This document shows positions 16,065 to 24,389 of a stretch of DNA of 64,000 bases, one piece after another. A program made the position numbers and the translations under genes. The first letter of the stretch is position 1. Every line of letters begins with the position of its first letter. Source of the stretch: Bacillota bacterium (GTDB lineage Bacteria > Bacillota > Clostridia > Peptostreptococcales > Acidaminobacteraceae); contig JAIUOA010000002.1 of NCBI GenBank assembly GCA_020161295.1, positions 1-64,000 of the forward strand, written 5' to 3'. The notes under the pieces are model-generated. The model was not told the DNA's origin. It saw only the letters and a program-made list of their open reading frames with translations, and ran no database searches.

Positions 16065-17813
16065 ATGGCGAAGCAAAAGTCAGAAAAAGGCATCGAAAAA
16101 ATTGGGAAGGGTCTGACACGTTTTCAAACTCCCCATACCTACGCAATTATATTTTTCGTCGTATTATTTTGCTGGGCACTAACTTTTATCGTACCTGCGG
16201 GTAAATTCAACACAGAAACTATTAGCTATGAGGATTCAAATGGTGACATCAAAGAAAGAACCGTATTAAATTCCGATTCTTTCCGATATGATTACGCACT
16301 TGATAATGCACTCTTATCTACTGAGCTTAACAAGCTCGTCCAGGATGTTGATCAGTTGACAGCACTTGGCGTGGATCAAGCCGCTTTAACAGAATTCTTA
16401 GCAACAGATCCTACCACTTGGGATCAAGGTCAATTAGATGATCTCGGATTAACGGATGCAGTCATTTTCGATCTTTATGGCAATTCAGTGTTTGACACGA
16501 GCCAAAAGAATCATAAAGTTGCGAAAATCTGGGGCACAGATGACTATGACGGATTTGGTTTCATGAACTATATCTTCGAAGGATTGGTCACTGGAAGCAA
16601 ATATGGTTCTGCAGTTGGAATCGTAGCTTTAATTCTTGTAGTGGGCGGTTCGTTTGGTATCATCATGAAAACAGGTGCCATCGATGCTGGAATTTATGCA
16701 TTTATCTCAAAAACACGAGGACTTGAAAGATTAGCACTTCCGTTATTATTCTTTATGTTCTCATTAGGTGGCGCAACCTTCGGTATGTCGGAAGAAGTCA
16801 TTCCGTTTGCCATGATTATGGTACCGTTTGTAATTGCACTTGGCTATGACTCAATCGTCGCAGTAACAGTTACCTTTGTTGCTTCACAGGTTGGTAATGC
16901 GACCTCATGGATGAGCCCATTCAGCGTGGCTGTAGCTCAGGGTATCGCGGGTATTCCGGTATTATCTGGAGCAAGTTTCAGATTGATCATGTGGTTTGTC
17001 GTGACGGCTGCAGCTGCTGCTTACATGATGGTGTATGCAGAGCGTATCCGTAAACATCCAGAAAAATCAGTAATGCATCATGCAGACAGTTATTTCAGAG
17101 ACCGCATCGCTCAAACAGGCGAAGGTGGAAAGAAATTTACCTTAGGCGACAAGTTAATCCTTTTAGAAATGTTAATCGTTTTAATTTGGATCATCTGGGG
17201 TGTAACAGAAAAAGCATACTATATTCCTGAAATCGCTTCACAATTCTTCGTAATGGGCTTCGTGGCAGGCGTTATCGCAGTCATCTTTAAACTCAATGGC
17301 ATGACCATCAACGGTATGGCAAGTGCATTCCAAAGTGGAGCTTCTGATTTAGCAGGTACGGCTATCGTCGTCGGTATGGCGAAAGGTATTTTACTTGTAC
17401 TGGGCGGGGCAGATGCTGCAGTGGCGTCGACCTTAAATACTGTACTGCATAGCATTGGAACAGCGTTAAACGGTCTTCCTAAAGTGGTTGCTGCATGGAT
17501 CATGTACGTCTTCCAAAGTTTATTTAACTTAGTGGTTACTTCTAACTCAGGACAAGCGGCTTTAACGATGCCGATCATGGCACCATTATCAGATATCGTA
17601 GGCGTCAGCCGTCAAGTAGCGGTTCTTGCTTATCAGTTAGGTTCAGGTTTCGTCGATGCGTTTACACCAGTTTCTGCTAGCTTAATCGGTGTTTTAGGTG
17701 TGGCGAGAATTGATTGGATGAACTGGGCAAAATTCCAAATCAAAATGCAAGGTTTCTTCTTTGCAATAGGTTCAATTTTCGTAATTGCAGCAGTTTTAAT
17801 CAATTTCCAATAA
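16065..17813 (+). CDS. YfcC/DcuC-superfamily transporter
   Basis: The 582-residue membrane protein has about 12 helices and features of the YfcC family (C4-dicarboxylate/amino-acid antiporter type), such as FVVLFCWALTFIVPAGKF, GIIMKTGAIDAGI, FGMSEEVIPFAMIMVPF and VTSNSGQAALTMPIMAPLSD. The loop after helix 1 is long (about residues 45-150), longer than I recall for YfcC. ATG 16065 follows AGGAGG. An earlier ATG at 16011 lies inside the sigma-54 promoter and cannot be the start. Co-transcription with isoaspartyl dipeptidase suggests uptake of isoaspartyl or related dipeptides, or exchange of their products. Confidence 0.85.
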   Translation: MAKQKSEKGIEKIGKGLTRFQTPHTYAIIFFVVLFCWALTFIVPAGKFNTETISYEDSNGDIKERTVLNSDSFRYDYALDNALLSTELNKLVQDVDQLTALGVDQAALTEFLATDPTTWDQGQLDDLGLTDAVIFDLYGNSVFDTSQKNHKVAKIWGTDDYDGFGFMNYIFEGLVTGSKYGSAVGIVALILVVGGSFGIIMKTGAIDAGIYAFISKTRGLERLALPLLFFMFSLGGATFGMSEEVIPFAMIMVPFVIALGYDSIVAVTVTFVASQVGNATSWMSPFSVAVAQGIAGIPVLSGASFRLIMWFVVTAAAAAYMMVYAERIRKHPEKSVMHHADSYFRDRIAQTGEGGKKFTLGDKLILLEMLIVLIWIIWGVTEKAYYIPEIASQFFVMGFVAGVIAVIFKLNGMTINGMASAFQSGASDLAGTAIVVGMAKGILLVLGGADAAVASTLNTVLHSIGTALNGLPKVVAAWIMYVFQSLFNLVVTSNSGQAALTMPIMAPLSDIVGVSRQVAVLAYQLGSGFVDAFTPVSASLIGVLGVARIDWMNWAKFQIKMQGFFFAIGSIFVIAAVLINFQ

Positions 17814-17852
17814 TAGCAACTGCCGAAAATTTTCTCGGCAAAGGAGTTTGTC

Positions 17853-19061
17853 ATGATGGTATTAATTAAGAATGCAAGGTTGTATAACCCTGATGACCAG
17901 GGCATTAACGATGTTTTGATCGTTGAAGGCCGTATATGGGCTTATGGTAAACAATTGCATGAAACGTTTTTATCGGGTTCAGGAGATTGGTTAAATGCGA
18001 AGTGTGAGATCGTAGACGCGTCTGGGAAAATATTAACCCCTGGATTCATCGACTCACATGTGCATCTACTGGGCGGCGGCGGAGAAGGCGGTTATCATAC
18101 GAGAACGCCAGAAATAAAGTTGACGGACTTAACCACAGCGGGTGTAACCACAGTTGTGGGATGTCTTGGAACTGACGGCGTCACACGTGATATGATGTCA
18201 TTAGTGGCGAAAGCACGTGGTCTTGAGACAGAAGGATTAACGACCTATGTTTACACAGGTTCGTATCAAATACCTGTGAAAACATTGACGGGTGGGATAC
18301 AAAAGGATTTGCTGGCCATCGATAAGATTATCGGTGTCGGGGAAATCGCCCTATCAGATCATCGTTCGTCCCAACCGACCTACGATGAGTTCGTCAGAAC
18401 GGTTGCGGATGCACGTGTGGGTGGCATGTTGGCGGGTAAGGCAGGCATCGTCAATATTCATTTAGGAGATGGGGCCAGAAAGCTTGATTTCCTCTTTAAA
18501 GCCATCGATGAATCAGAAATTCCAGTGACGCAATATCTTCCTACACATGTCAATCGTAACGCGGAGCTTTTCGAATCCTGTATAACGTTTGCAAAAATGG
18601 GTGGTACCATCGATTTCACAGGCTCTGAAGACCCGGAATTCTGGGAATCTTTAGATGGCGAGGTGCGATTTAGTGCAGGAATTAAGCGATTGATGGAGGA
18701 GGGGGTTTCATTAGACCTTTTCACTTTATCTTCCGATGCGCAAGGTAGTTTGCCGATGTTTAATGAGAAAAAGGAGTTCGTCGGCCTGGGGGTGGGTTCC
18801 GCAAAATGCTTGTTGATGGAAATTCAAGACAGCGTTTTACGTGCAGATCTTCCGCTCGAAGTGGTTTTAAGGGCGGTCACAACCAATCCGGCACGTATTC
18901 TTAAACTTTCTAAAAAGGGTCGGATAGATGAAGGATACGATGCAGATTTATGCCTTTTAGATGCGGCAACCTTATCGATAGATGCCGTAATGGCTAAGGG
19001 CAAGTGGATGGTGAGAGATTCTAAACCAATTGTGTTTGGCACATTTGAGAAAAAATATTAG
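17853..19061 (+). CDS. iadA: Beta-aspartyl-peptidase (isoaspartyl dipeptidase)
   Basis: The 402-residue amidohydrolase matches IadA along its length. It has the metal-binding HVH (H69, H71) in TPGFIDSHVHLLGGGGEGG, the conserved ALSDHRS, LPTHVNRN, GGTIDFTGS, LFTLSSDAQGSLP with the catalytic aspartate, and TTNPARILKL near the end. It cleaves beta-aspartyl dipeptides formed by protein damage or taken up from outside. Where E. coli IadA has a carboxylated lysine bridging the two zinc ions, this protein seems to have Glu164. It lies 39 bp after the YfcC gene and shares its sigma-54 promoter. Confidence 0.9.
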   Translation: MMVLIKNARLYNPDDQGINDVLIVEGRIWAYGKQLHETFLSGSGDWLNAKCEIVDASGKILTPGFIDSHVHLLGGGGEGGYHTRTPEIKLTDLTTAGVTTVVGCLGTDGVTRDMMSLVAKARGLETEGLTTYVYTGSYQIPVKTLTGGIQKDLLAIDKIIGVGEIALSDHRSSQPTYDEFVRTVADARVGGMLAGKAGIVNIHLGDGARKLDFLFKAIDESEIPVTQYLPTHVNRNAELFESCITFAKMGGTIDFTGSEDPEFWESLDGEVRFSAGIKRLMEEGVSLDLFTLSSDAQGSLPMFNEKKEFVGLGVGSAKCLLMEIQDSVLRADLPLEVVLRAVTTNPARILKLSKKGRIDEGYDADLCLLDAATLSIDAVMAKGKWMVRDSKPIVFGTFEKKY

Positions 19062-19076
19062 CCTAACCATAAAAGC

Positions 19077-19105
19077 TTGACAAATGATTTAAGGTAACAT
19101 ATTAT
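19077..19105 (+). promoter_or_regulatory. Sigma-A promoter overlapping a large palindrome
   Basis: TTGACA (19077-19082), a 17-bp spacer and TATTAT (19100-19105) precede the membrane protein gene at 19158. The -10 lies inside the left arm of a 46-bp inverted repeat. Confidence 0.55.
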
Positions 19106-19136
19106 ATAATCGATTGATTATGTAATGTGTTACCTT
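19091..19136. terminator. 46-bp near-perfect inverted repeat, terminator or operator
   Basis: Two 21-nt arms (AAGGTAACAT... and ...ATGTGTTACCTT) pair with only two mismatches, both G-U in RNA, around the loop GATT. TTTTATTG follows. It stands 30 bp after iadA, so it may end that operon. Because it also spans the -10 and start point of the next gene's promoter, it could instead be a repressor site. Confidence 0.5.
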
Positions 19137-19157
19137 TTATTGTTTAAGGAGCTTGAT

Positions 19158-20030
19158 ATGAAAAATGTAAAAATGATGATGATTTTATTAGGACTTATTA
19201 CTTTGCTCTCATCTGTGGCATCACTTTCTGGATTATTATATTCGGAGGTTTCTGGTGAGAGGCTCCATGTGTCGGTGTTTGATGAGCAAGTTCAACTAAA
19301 AGGCACTGGACTCTATAAAAATGACTCTGTGTCAGTTGCTGCGCAAGGGATTGCTTCTGACTTCGTAACCATCGTTCTCGCTGTGCCAATGCTCGTAATT
19401 AGTACTTATTTCGCCTTTAAAGGGAGTTTTAAAGGGAAGCTTGCCCTTACGGGTACACTTGGTTACTTTCTGTACACCTACATGTCTTATACTTTTTTAT
19501 GGATGTATAACCCGTTATTTTTAGGTTATGTTGCATTGATGTCCTTAAGCTTTTACGCTTTTGTGTTAATGTTGACCTCTTTTGAATTAAATTCGATAGG
19601 AGCACATTTTAAGGCGAGTCTACCTGTCAAATATCTCGGCGGTTTTCAAATTTTTATCGGAATCATGCTACTGTTTTTATGGCTCGGGAAAATCGTACCC
19701 ACTATTTCATATGATGACATGCTTACTGTAACTGCACCCGTTGGACTTGAGCACTACACGACACTGGTGATTCAGGGCATGGACCTGGGTTTTATCGTCC
19801 CCACGGCATTTTTATCAGGTTTAGCAATCCTTAATCGAAAGCCTATCGGCTATCTCTTAAGTAGCGTGGTCATATTCAAAGCAATTACCATGTTGACGGC
19901 TATAACGGCCATGATGATCAATATGGCACTAAGCGGCGTAACGATTTCACCTGTGGAAGTGACAGTATTTTTAGCGTTTGATCTACTTGCGGCAGGTGCA
20001 TTGATACAGTTACTGAGAAATGTGGAATAA
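19158..20030 (+). CDS. Polytopic membrane protein of unknown function
   Basis: The 290-residue protein has about eight hydrophobic segments. A hydrophilic loop follows segment 1 (residues about 25-60, containing GERLHVSVFDEQVQLKGTG), and there is a second loop near 185-205. No catalytic motif or family is recognised. ATG 19158 follows AAGGAG. The gene has its own promoter, overlapped by a long palindrome, and is not obviously linked to its neighbours. Confidence 0.75.
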   Translation: MKNVKMMMILLGLITLLSSVASLSGLLYSEVSGERLHVSVFDEQVQLKGTGLYKNDSVSVAAQGIASDFVTIVLAVPMLVISTYFAFKGSFKGKLALTGTLGYFLYTYMSYTFLWMYNPLFLGYVALMSLSFYAFVLMLTSFELNSIGAHFKASLPVKYLGGFQIFIGIMLLFLWLGKIVPTISYDDMLTVTAPVGLEHYTTLVIQGMDLGFIVPTAFLSGLAILNRKPIGYLLSSVVIFKAITMLTAITAMMINMALSGVTISPVEVTVFLAFDLLAAGALIQLLRNVE

Positions 20031-20044
20031 TCACTGCGCTGGAT

Positions 20045-20073
20045 TTGAAATCTGCCTTGCATTATGTTAAGAT
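20045..20073 (+). promoter_or_regulatory. Probable sigma-A promoter of the HD/PhnA/DUF503 run
   Basis: TTGAAA (20045-20050), a 17-bp spacer and TAAGAT (20068-20073) lie 48 bp before the HD-domain gene. Confidence 0.5.
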
Positions 20074-20120
20074 AAGGCGATGAAAAGTCAGCATAAAATA
20101 ATTGAAGGGCAGGTATCCAC

Positions 20121-20609
20121 ATGATCGTATCAGCAGTAGCGAAGAAAATGGTTGAATTTTCAGAAGGGAACCTTCACGATATCAACCACCTATTAAAAGT
20201 GCATGCCTATGCAAAAATCATCGGTGAATGCGAAGGGCTTTTAGATGAAGTTCAGACGTCGCTTGAACTAGCGGCTTTACTACATGATATCGCCTGTCCA
20301 TTATGCCGTATAAAATACGGAAACACAAATGCCAAATGTCAACAGGAGGAGGGTGCAATTCTCGCTAAGGGTTTACTTAGTGGATTCGGACTCCCTGATT
20401 CACTAATCGATCGTGTCGTTTATTTAGTGGGTCACCACCACACGTTAGAGGCGATTAAAGGTCTAGATTATCAGATACTCATCGAGGCAGACTATCTCGT
20501 GAATGCGGATGAAGGAAAATTACCTGAGGATCATATCCGTCATATGATGGAGACCGTATTTAAAACCAAGACGGGAATCGCATTATTGAAATCTGTTTAT
20601 AGGCTATAA
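20121..20609 (+). CDS. HD-domain phosphohydrolase
   Basis: The 162-residue protein carries the HD metal-dependent phosphohydrolase pattern: H in NLHDINHLLKVHAYA, the HD pair in LAALLHDIACP, HH in VGHHHTLE, and a late aspartate in IEADYLVNAD. Such proteins hydrolyse nucleotides or phosphoesters, and the substrate here is unknown. It is the first of several closely spaced genes, followed 23 bp later by a PhnA-like protein. Confidence 0.85.
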   Translation: MIVSAVAKKMVEFSEGNLHDINHLLKVHAYAKIIGECEGLLDEVQTSLELAALLHDIACPLCRIKYGNTNAKCQQEEGAILAKGLLSGFGLPDSLIDRVVYLVGHHHTLEAIKGLDYQILIEADYLVNADEGKLPEDHIRHMMETVFKTKTGIALLKSVYRL

Positions 20610-20632
20610 ATATATTATGAGGAGAAAAATTA

Positions 20633-20971
20633 ATGTCTAGTTTACCAAATTGTCCAAAATGCCACTATGAATACACCTATGATGATGGTGTGATGTTTAT
20701 TTGCCCTGAGTGTGGGCATGAATGGCCTATGGACGGCAGTAGTGAAACAGAAGAAGCCTTTGTGGTGAAGGATGCGAACGGGAATATTCTCGCTGACGGC
20801 GATTCCATCACCATCATTAAAGATTTGAAGGTAAAGGGAAGCTCGTCGTCCCTTAAGATTGGCACAAAGGTTAAAAATATTAAGCTCGTGGATGCAGACC
20901 ATAACATCGAATGTAGAATCGAAGGCTTCGGCGAGATGAAACTTAAATCGGAGTTTGTGAAGAAACTTTAG
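20633..20971 (+). CDS. YjdM/PhnA-family zinc-ribbon protein
   Basis: The 112-residue protein is full length for the YjdM (PhnA) family. The zinc ribbon CPKC-N14-CPEC at residues 7-26 is followed by a beta-rich KOW-like domain with [23 protein letters not shown] and [11 protein letters not shown]. The historical link to alkylphosphonate use is weak and no phosphonate genes are nearby. The true role is unknown. AGGAG precedes ATG 20633. Confidence 0.9.
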   Translation: MSSLPNCPKCHYEYTYDDGVMFICPECGHEWPMDGSSETEEAFVVKDANGNILADGDSITIIKDLKVKGSSSSLKIGTKVKNIKLVDADHNIECRIEGFGEMKLKSEFVKKL

Positions 20972-20981
20972 AGGTAATCCT

Positions 20982-21269
20982 ATGATCATGTATAATGGCG
21001 TTGCGGTATTCAAGCTGCGCGTCGAATGGCAATGCACCCTTAAAGAAAGAAGGCAGGTTTCACAAAAGGTGAGAGATCATATCAAGAATCAGTTCAATGC
21101 ATCTGTTAAACTCGACTATGAGGAAGAGGCTCAGATTTTTTATTGTGTGGTTTCCTTGCTGGGTGAGTCAGAAAATTTTATCGATAATCAACTGAGATAC
21201 ATAGAAGATTATCTGGAGATGCTCGGAGAAATCACTTATACATGTGAAGTCAGTATCGATCGCGTTTAA
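20982..21269 (+). CDS. DUF503 (YlxP-like) family protein
   Basis: The 95-residue protein resembles the small DUF503/YlxP family. It opens with a beta strand, then has the basic LKERRQVSQKVRDHIKNQFN helix, a central strand pair, and a C-terminal ferredoxin-like half. In some Bacillota a YlxP protein is encoded beside ribosome-binding factor A; here it follows the PhnA gene by 10 bp. Its molecular role is unknown. Confidence 0.7.
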   Translation: MIMYNGVAVFKLRVEWQCTLKERRQVSQKVRDHIKNQFNASVKLDYEEEAQIFYCVVSLLGESENFIDNQLRYIEDYLEMLGEITYTCEVSIDRV

Positions 21270-21307
21270 ACCGCAAAGCAAATAACCATCTATTGAGGAG
21301 GATGTAT

Positions 21308-22240
21308 ATGGAACGAGTGATGAAAGGCGAGTACTTGATCGTATTAAATAAGGATGAGGATACCCTCTCGCTGGTGTCACTGGCGTCGAATGAAGTCGTT
21401 AAGACGATTCCTTCTGACCATAACCCCCATGAGGTGGTGGTTTCACCAGATGGGCTGAAAACCTACGTGACTTGCTCGCTGGGGAATACCATCGATGTCA
21501 TCGATAATGGGTCGTTTGAAATCATCGATCGGATTACCGATCCGGAGTTCGATTTTCCACATGGTGTAGGAATCGACCATCACGGGATGCTTTATATGGC
21601 CTCGACTTATAGCTCGAAAGTGTTTTTTATTAATACGGCTTCGGATAGAATCGTCGCTAGAATCGATACAAGCGAAAAGCATTCACATATGATTGCCCTT
21701 ACGCCTGACGAGAAGACAATTTATGTGCCTAATATCGGTAGCGACAACCTTAGCATCGTTTCCACCGAGACGAGAAAAATTAGTGGTCATATCGAAGTGG
21801 GTGGCGGACCTGAAGGCGTTGCTGTTCATCCTAATGGCAAATGGCTTTATGTGGCAAACCAGCACGATAATAACCTAATGATACTCGATACAGCACATCA
21901 TGAAATCCTATGGAAACGAAAAATTGGTGCGTGCCCGATTCGCGTCGTGTTTTCACCTGATGGTAAATATGCCCTCATCCCTAATCGTGAGTCGGACGAT
22001 TTATCCGTAATTTTAACCGAACAAACGCTAAATGGCAGCACCAGACCATGGGAGATCAAACGTATCCCGGTTGGAAAATGGCCTGGCGGTACTGTTTTTA
22101 ACTCAGCAGGCACTTTTGCTTATGTGGCCAATAATAAAACGAACGACATTTCCATTATCGATATGACCTCACTTAAAGAGGTGGGAAGGATCGATGTGGG
22201 CATCCACCCAGATGGTATGGCGCTTCTCGTCAGAAGCTGA
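21308..22240 (+). CDS. YVTN/YncE-type beta-propeller protein
   Basis: The 310-residue protein consists of about seven propeller blades with the YVTN-type pattern: VVVSPDGLKTYVTCSLGNTIDVID, AVHPNGKWLYVANQHDNNLMILD and FAYVANNKTNDISIIDM. There is no signal peptide, which suggests a cytoplasmic location. ATG 21308 is chosen because GAGGAGG ends seven bases upstream. The ligand is unknown. It overlaps the end of the convergent GNAT gene by 11 bp. Confidence 0.85.
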   Translation: MERVMKGEYLIVLNKDEDTLSLVSLASNEVVKTIPSDHNPHEVVVSPDGLKTYVTCSLGNTIDVIDNGSFEIIDRITDPEFDFPHGVGIDHHGMLYMASTYSSKVFFINTASDRIVARIDTSEKHSHMIALTPDEKTIYVPNIGSDNLSIVSTETRKISGHIEVGGGPEGVAVHPNGKWLYVANQHDNNLMILDTAHHEILWKRKIGACPIRVVFSPDGKYALIPNRESDDLSVILTEQTLNGSTRPWEIKRIPVGKWPGGTVFNSAGTFAYVANNKTNDISIIDMTSLKEVGRIDVGIHPDGMALLVRS

Positions 22241-22778
22241 TTTCACTTTTCTTATGGCGCATCACGATTATAAAGCCATCCAGAATTTCATGGCTCACCC
22301 TAAAGCCCTTTGATTCGTAGAATTTTAAGGCATCCAGGTTGCCATTTGAGACGTAGATAAACAGATCTTCCACATCATCGAAGGTTTTCATCCAGTCCAT
22401 GGCGACGTTGAATAGGAAGCTGCCGATGCCATTTCCTCTGTATTCTGGCTCGATGTAGAACTGGGAGAGGCATCCGACATAGTCACTCACCACTGAATCC
22501 ATATCGAAGAAGCACCCAAACGGACCCGCTGCATAGTGGGTCTTTTTATTAATGTTCGAATAGGCATAGGCGATGACGCGATCGCCATCTTTAGCCACGA
22601 TGATGTGATTATCCCTAGCGCCTTTTACAGACGGTAAAAGACGCGTTTCATAGTTCATGGTATCGAAGCGCTCTGGCGTGATGTGCGCCTTTGACTTTTG
22701 AAAGGCCATCAAAGCGTTGCATAGAGGCTTAAGTATTTCTAAATCTGCGAGTGCGAGGACTTCGTATTTTAGATTCAT
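22230..22778 (-). CDS. GNAT family N-acetyltransferase
   Basis: The 182-residue protein has GNAT motifs: FYIEPEYRGNGIGSFLFNVAMDWM (acetyl-CoA loop RGNGIG) and the final LDALKFYESKGFRVSHEILDGF. Its substrate is unknown. AGGGAG lies before the start at 22778. The convergent end overlaps the beta-propeller gene, with no terminator visible between them. Confidence 0.88.
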   Translation of the reverse strand: MNLKYEVLALADLEILKPLCNALMAFQKSKAHITPERFDTMNYETRLLPSVKGARDNHIIVAKDGDRVIAYAYSNINKKTHYAAGPFGCFFDMDSVVSDYVGCLSQFYIEPEYRGNGIGSFLFNVAMDWMKTFDDVEDLFIYVSNGNLDALKFYESKGFRVSHEILDGFIIVMRHKKSEISF

Positions 22779-22824
22779 GGTGTTCTCCCTTCTCAGTAAT
22801 CACATTTGTTCTTCTCTTAACCTG

Positions 22825-22852
22825 TTGACAATGCTTTCGCATCCGATATAAT
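22825..22852 (+). promoter_or_regulatory. Promoter of the HxlR remnant
   Basis: TTGACA (22825-22830), a 16-bp spacer and TATAAT (22847-22852) form a near-consensus promoter whose first open frame is the truncated HxlR gene. It may now drive the HAD gene. Confidence 0.6.
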
Positions 22853-22947
22853 TTTATATCAAAGACACAAAATCACAAGTATGCATATTATTCAGAGTAA
22901 GGCAGAAAAAACAGAGTGTCGATAATTAGAACGATTGGAGTGTAGTG

Positions 22948-23058
22948 ATGAGTAAATATGAAGCGTGTCCATTGACACAAACCATGAACATCATCGGCGG
23001 AAAATCGCTTATTCCTGCACTTAAAATGCTGGCGGAATGGGGAAAAGACTTCACATAA
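22948..23058 (+). pseudogene. HxlR-family regulator, N-terminal remnant
   Basis: The 36-residue frame MSKYEACPLTQTMNIIGGKS (first 20) matches the start of HxlR regulators, with the conserved CPL/V and IIGGKW-type motif, then stops after residue 36. The recognition helix and the rest of the roughly 110-residue domain are missing. It retains a promoter, which suggests a recent truncation by deletion. Confidence 0.65.
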
Positions 23059-23138
23059 ACCTAAATTGTTCTTAATTCAGGGCTTACATGCGGATGTTAT
23101 GCTATCTTCAGAAGGCTAAAAAAGAACAGGAGGCAATG

Positions 23139-23831
23139 ATGAATAGCATGACAAAAAAACGTAAACCAGTAAACACGATCATTTTTGATTTTGACGGTAC
23201 GATTATAAATACGAATTTGTTAATCGAGGAAGGACTGAACTATTTCGCACTTAAATATAGAGGACGGTATTTAACGCAAAAGGAGTTATCGGATTTGACA
23301 GGTAAGACGCTGGAGGATCAGATGGCATTTATTAGAAAAGACAAAGCGGAGCTGATGATCGAACAGTTTCGCATCTGGTACAACCATAATCACGATGCGA
23401 AAACCAGTGCGTTTCCAGGGATGGTAGATCTTTTAAAGCACCTAAAAATGCTCGGGTATAGGCTGGCGCTCGTTAGTAACAACAGTAGAGCCTCCATAGA
23501 GCAAGGCTTAAGACATCTCGGTCTTAAGGATGTTTTCGAGATGATCATCACGCGTAATGATGTGAAAGAAGTCAAACCTTCTCCAGAAGGACTGATAAAG
23601 GTCATGGCACAGCTTGACGTTTCACCAGAGCGCTGTGTTTACATCGGCGATACGGCTGGTGATATGCTGGCTGCAAAGGCAGCACAGATTCAAAGTATCA
23701 TGGTAGGCTGGACGCATCTGTCTCAAAGTCAGGTATTCGCCATCGAACCCGACTGGGTGCTGAAAGTACCGAATCATCTGTTTATGATTCTCGATGAGTA
23801 TCTGCTCGAAGAGAACTTAGTCGCAGGTTAA
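23139..23831 (+). CDS. HAD hydrolase, phosphatase/PpaX-like
   Basis: The 230-residue protein has all HAD motifs: IIFDFDGTIINTN (nucleophile DxD), VSNNSRA (motif II), VKPSPEG with the motif III lysine, and YIGDTAGDM (motif IV). A four-helix cap sits after motif I. The closest well-known group is pyrophosphatase PpaX or phosphoglycolate phosphatase. ATG 23139 lies five bases after AGGAGG; the ATG at 23136 is also possible. A terminator follows at 23867. Confidence 0.85.
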   Translation: MNSMTKKRKPVNTIIFDFDGTIINTNLLIEEGLNYFALKYRGRYLTQKELSDLTGKTLEDQMAFIRKDKAELMIEQFRIWYNHNHDAKTSAFPGMVDLLKHLKMLGYRLALVSNNSRASIEQGLRHLGLKDVFEMIITRNDVKEVKPSPEGLIKVMAQLDVSPERCVYIGDTAGDMLAAKAAQIQSIMVGWTHLSQSQVFAIEPDWVLKVPNHLFMILDEYLLEENLVAG

Positions 23832-23866
23832 TCCACTTCATTTAATAGATGCATCTCCCCTTTGAG

Positions 23867-23890
23867 ACACAGCCTGGCTGTGTTTTTTTT
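23867..23890 (+). terminator. Intrinsic terminator after the HAD gene
   Basis: ACACAG and CTGTGT pair around CCTGG (23867-23883) and are followed by eight T residues. Confidence 0.8.
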
Positions 23891-23892
23891 AT

Positions 23893-23940
23893 TTGACAAT
23901 GAAAGTGCTTGTGGTAAAATATAGTTAGTTAAACTAACTA
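23893..23940 (+). promoter_or_regulatory. Promoter with MarR-type operator
   Basis: TTGACA (23893-23898), a 16-bp spacer and TAAAAT (23915-23920) are followed directly by the 19-bp palindrome TAGTTAGTTAAACTAACTA (23922-23940), which covers the start point. This is where an autorepressing MarR protein, encoded 25 bp downstream, would bind. Confidence 0.7.
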
Positions 23941-23965
23941 ACAAATTTATTGAGAGGAGCACTTC

Positions 23966-24388
23966 ATGGATCAATTTTTAATCGAGTCAGCCGAAACGAT
24001 TGGTTTATTCTGCCGCTTACAGATGAATGGACGGAGAAATTTACCCATCAGAGCCAGTGAAATGGGACTCTTAATCTATGTGAGCCGAGAAAATGAACCG
24101 GTAACGCCATTGGCACTCAGCCAATTCTTTAAGATTACGAAGCCATCTGTGACCACGATGGTCAGTGCTTTAGTGACAGGTGGGTATCTGGAAAAGCTGC
24201 CATCTGTGGAGGATAAGAGAAGCTATTCCGTTAAACTTACAGAAAAGGGAGCGCAGCTAGTTAGGGAGACCTTTGATGTTTATTATACGGAACTTACCCA
24301 AATCAGATCCGGATTAGGTGAGGCGGATTTTCTAGCGTTTATGAAGCTGTTAGGTCGTGTGAACGGGATTCTTCAGGAGGGGCGATAA
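23966..24388 (+). CDS. MarR family transcriptional regulator
   Basis: The 140-residue protein has a winged-helix MarR domain: LALSQFFKITKPSVTTMVSALVTGGYLEK as helix-turn-helix, then VEDKRSYSVKLTEKG as the wing. GAGGAG precedes ATG 23966. The gene is followed two bases later by an NmrA-like reductase, a frequent MarR target. The upstream palindrome supports autorepression released by an electrophile or aromatic ligand, which is inference. Confidence 0.9.
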   Translation: MDQFLIESAETIGLFCRLQMNGRRNLPIRASEMGLLIYVSRENEPVTPLALSQFFKITKPSVTTMVSALVTGGYLEKLPSVEDKRSYSVKLTEKGAQLVRETFDVYYTELTQIRSGLGEADFLAFMKLLGRVNGILQEGR

Positions 24389-24389
24389 T

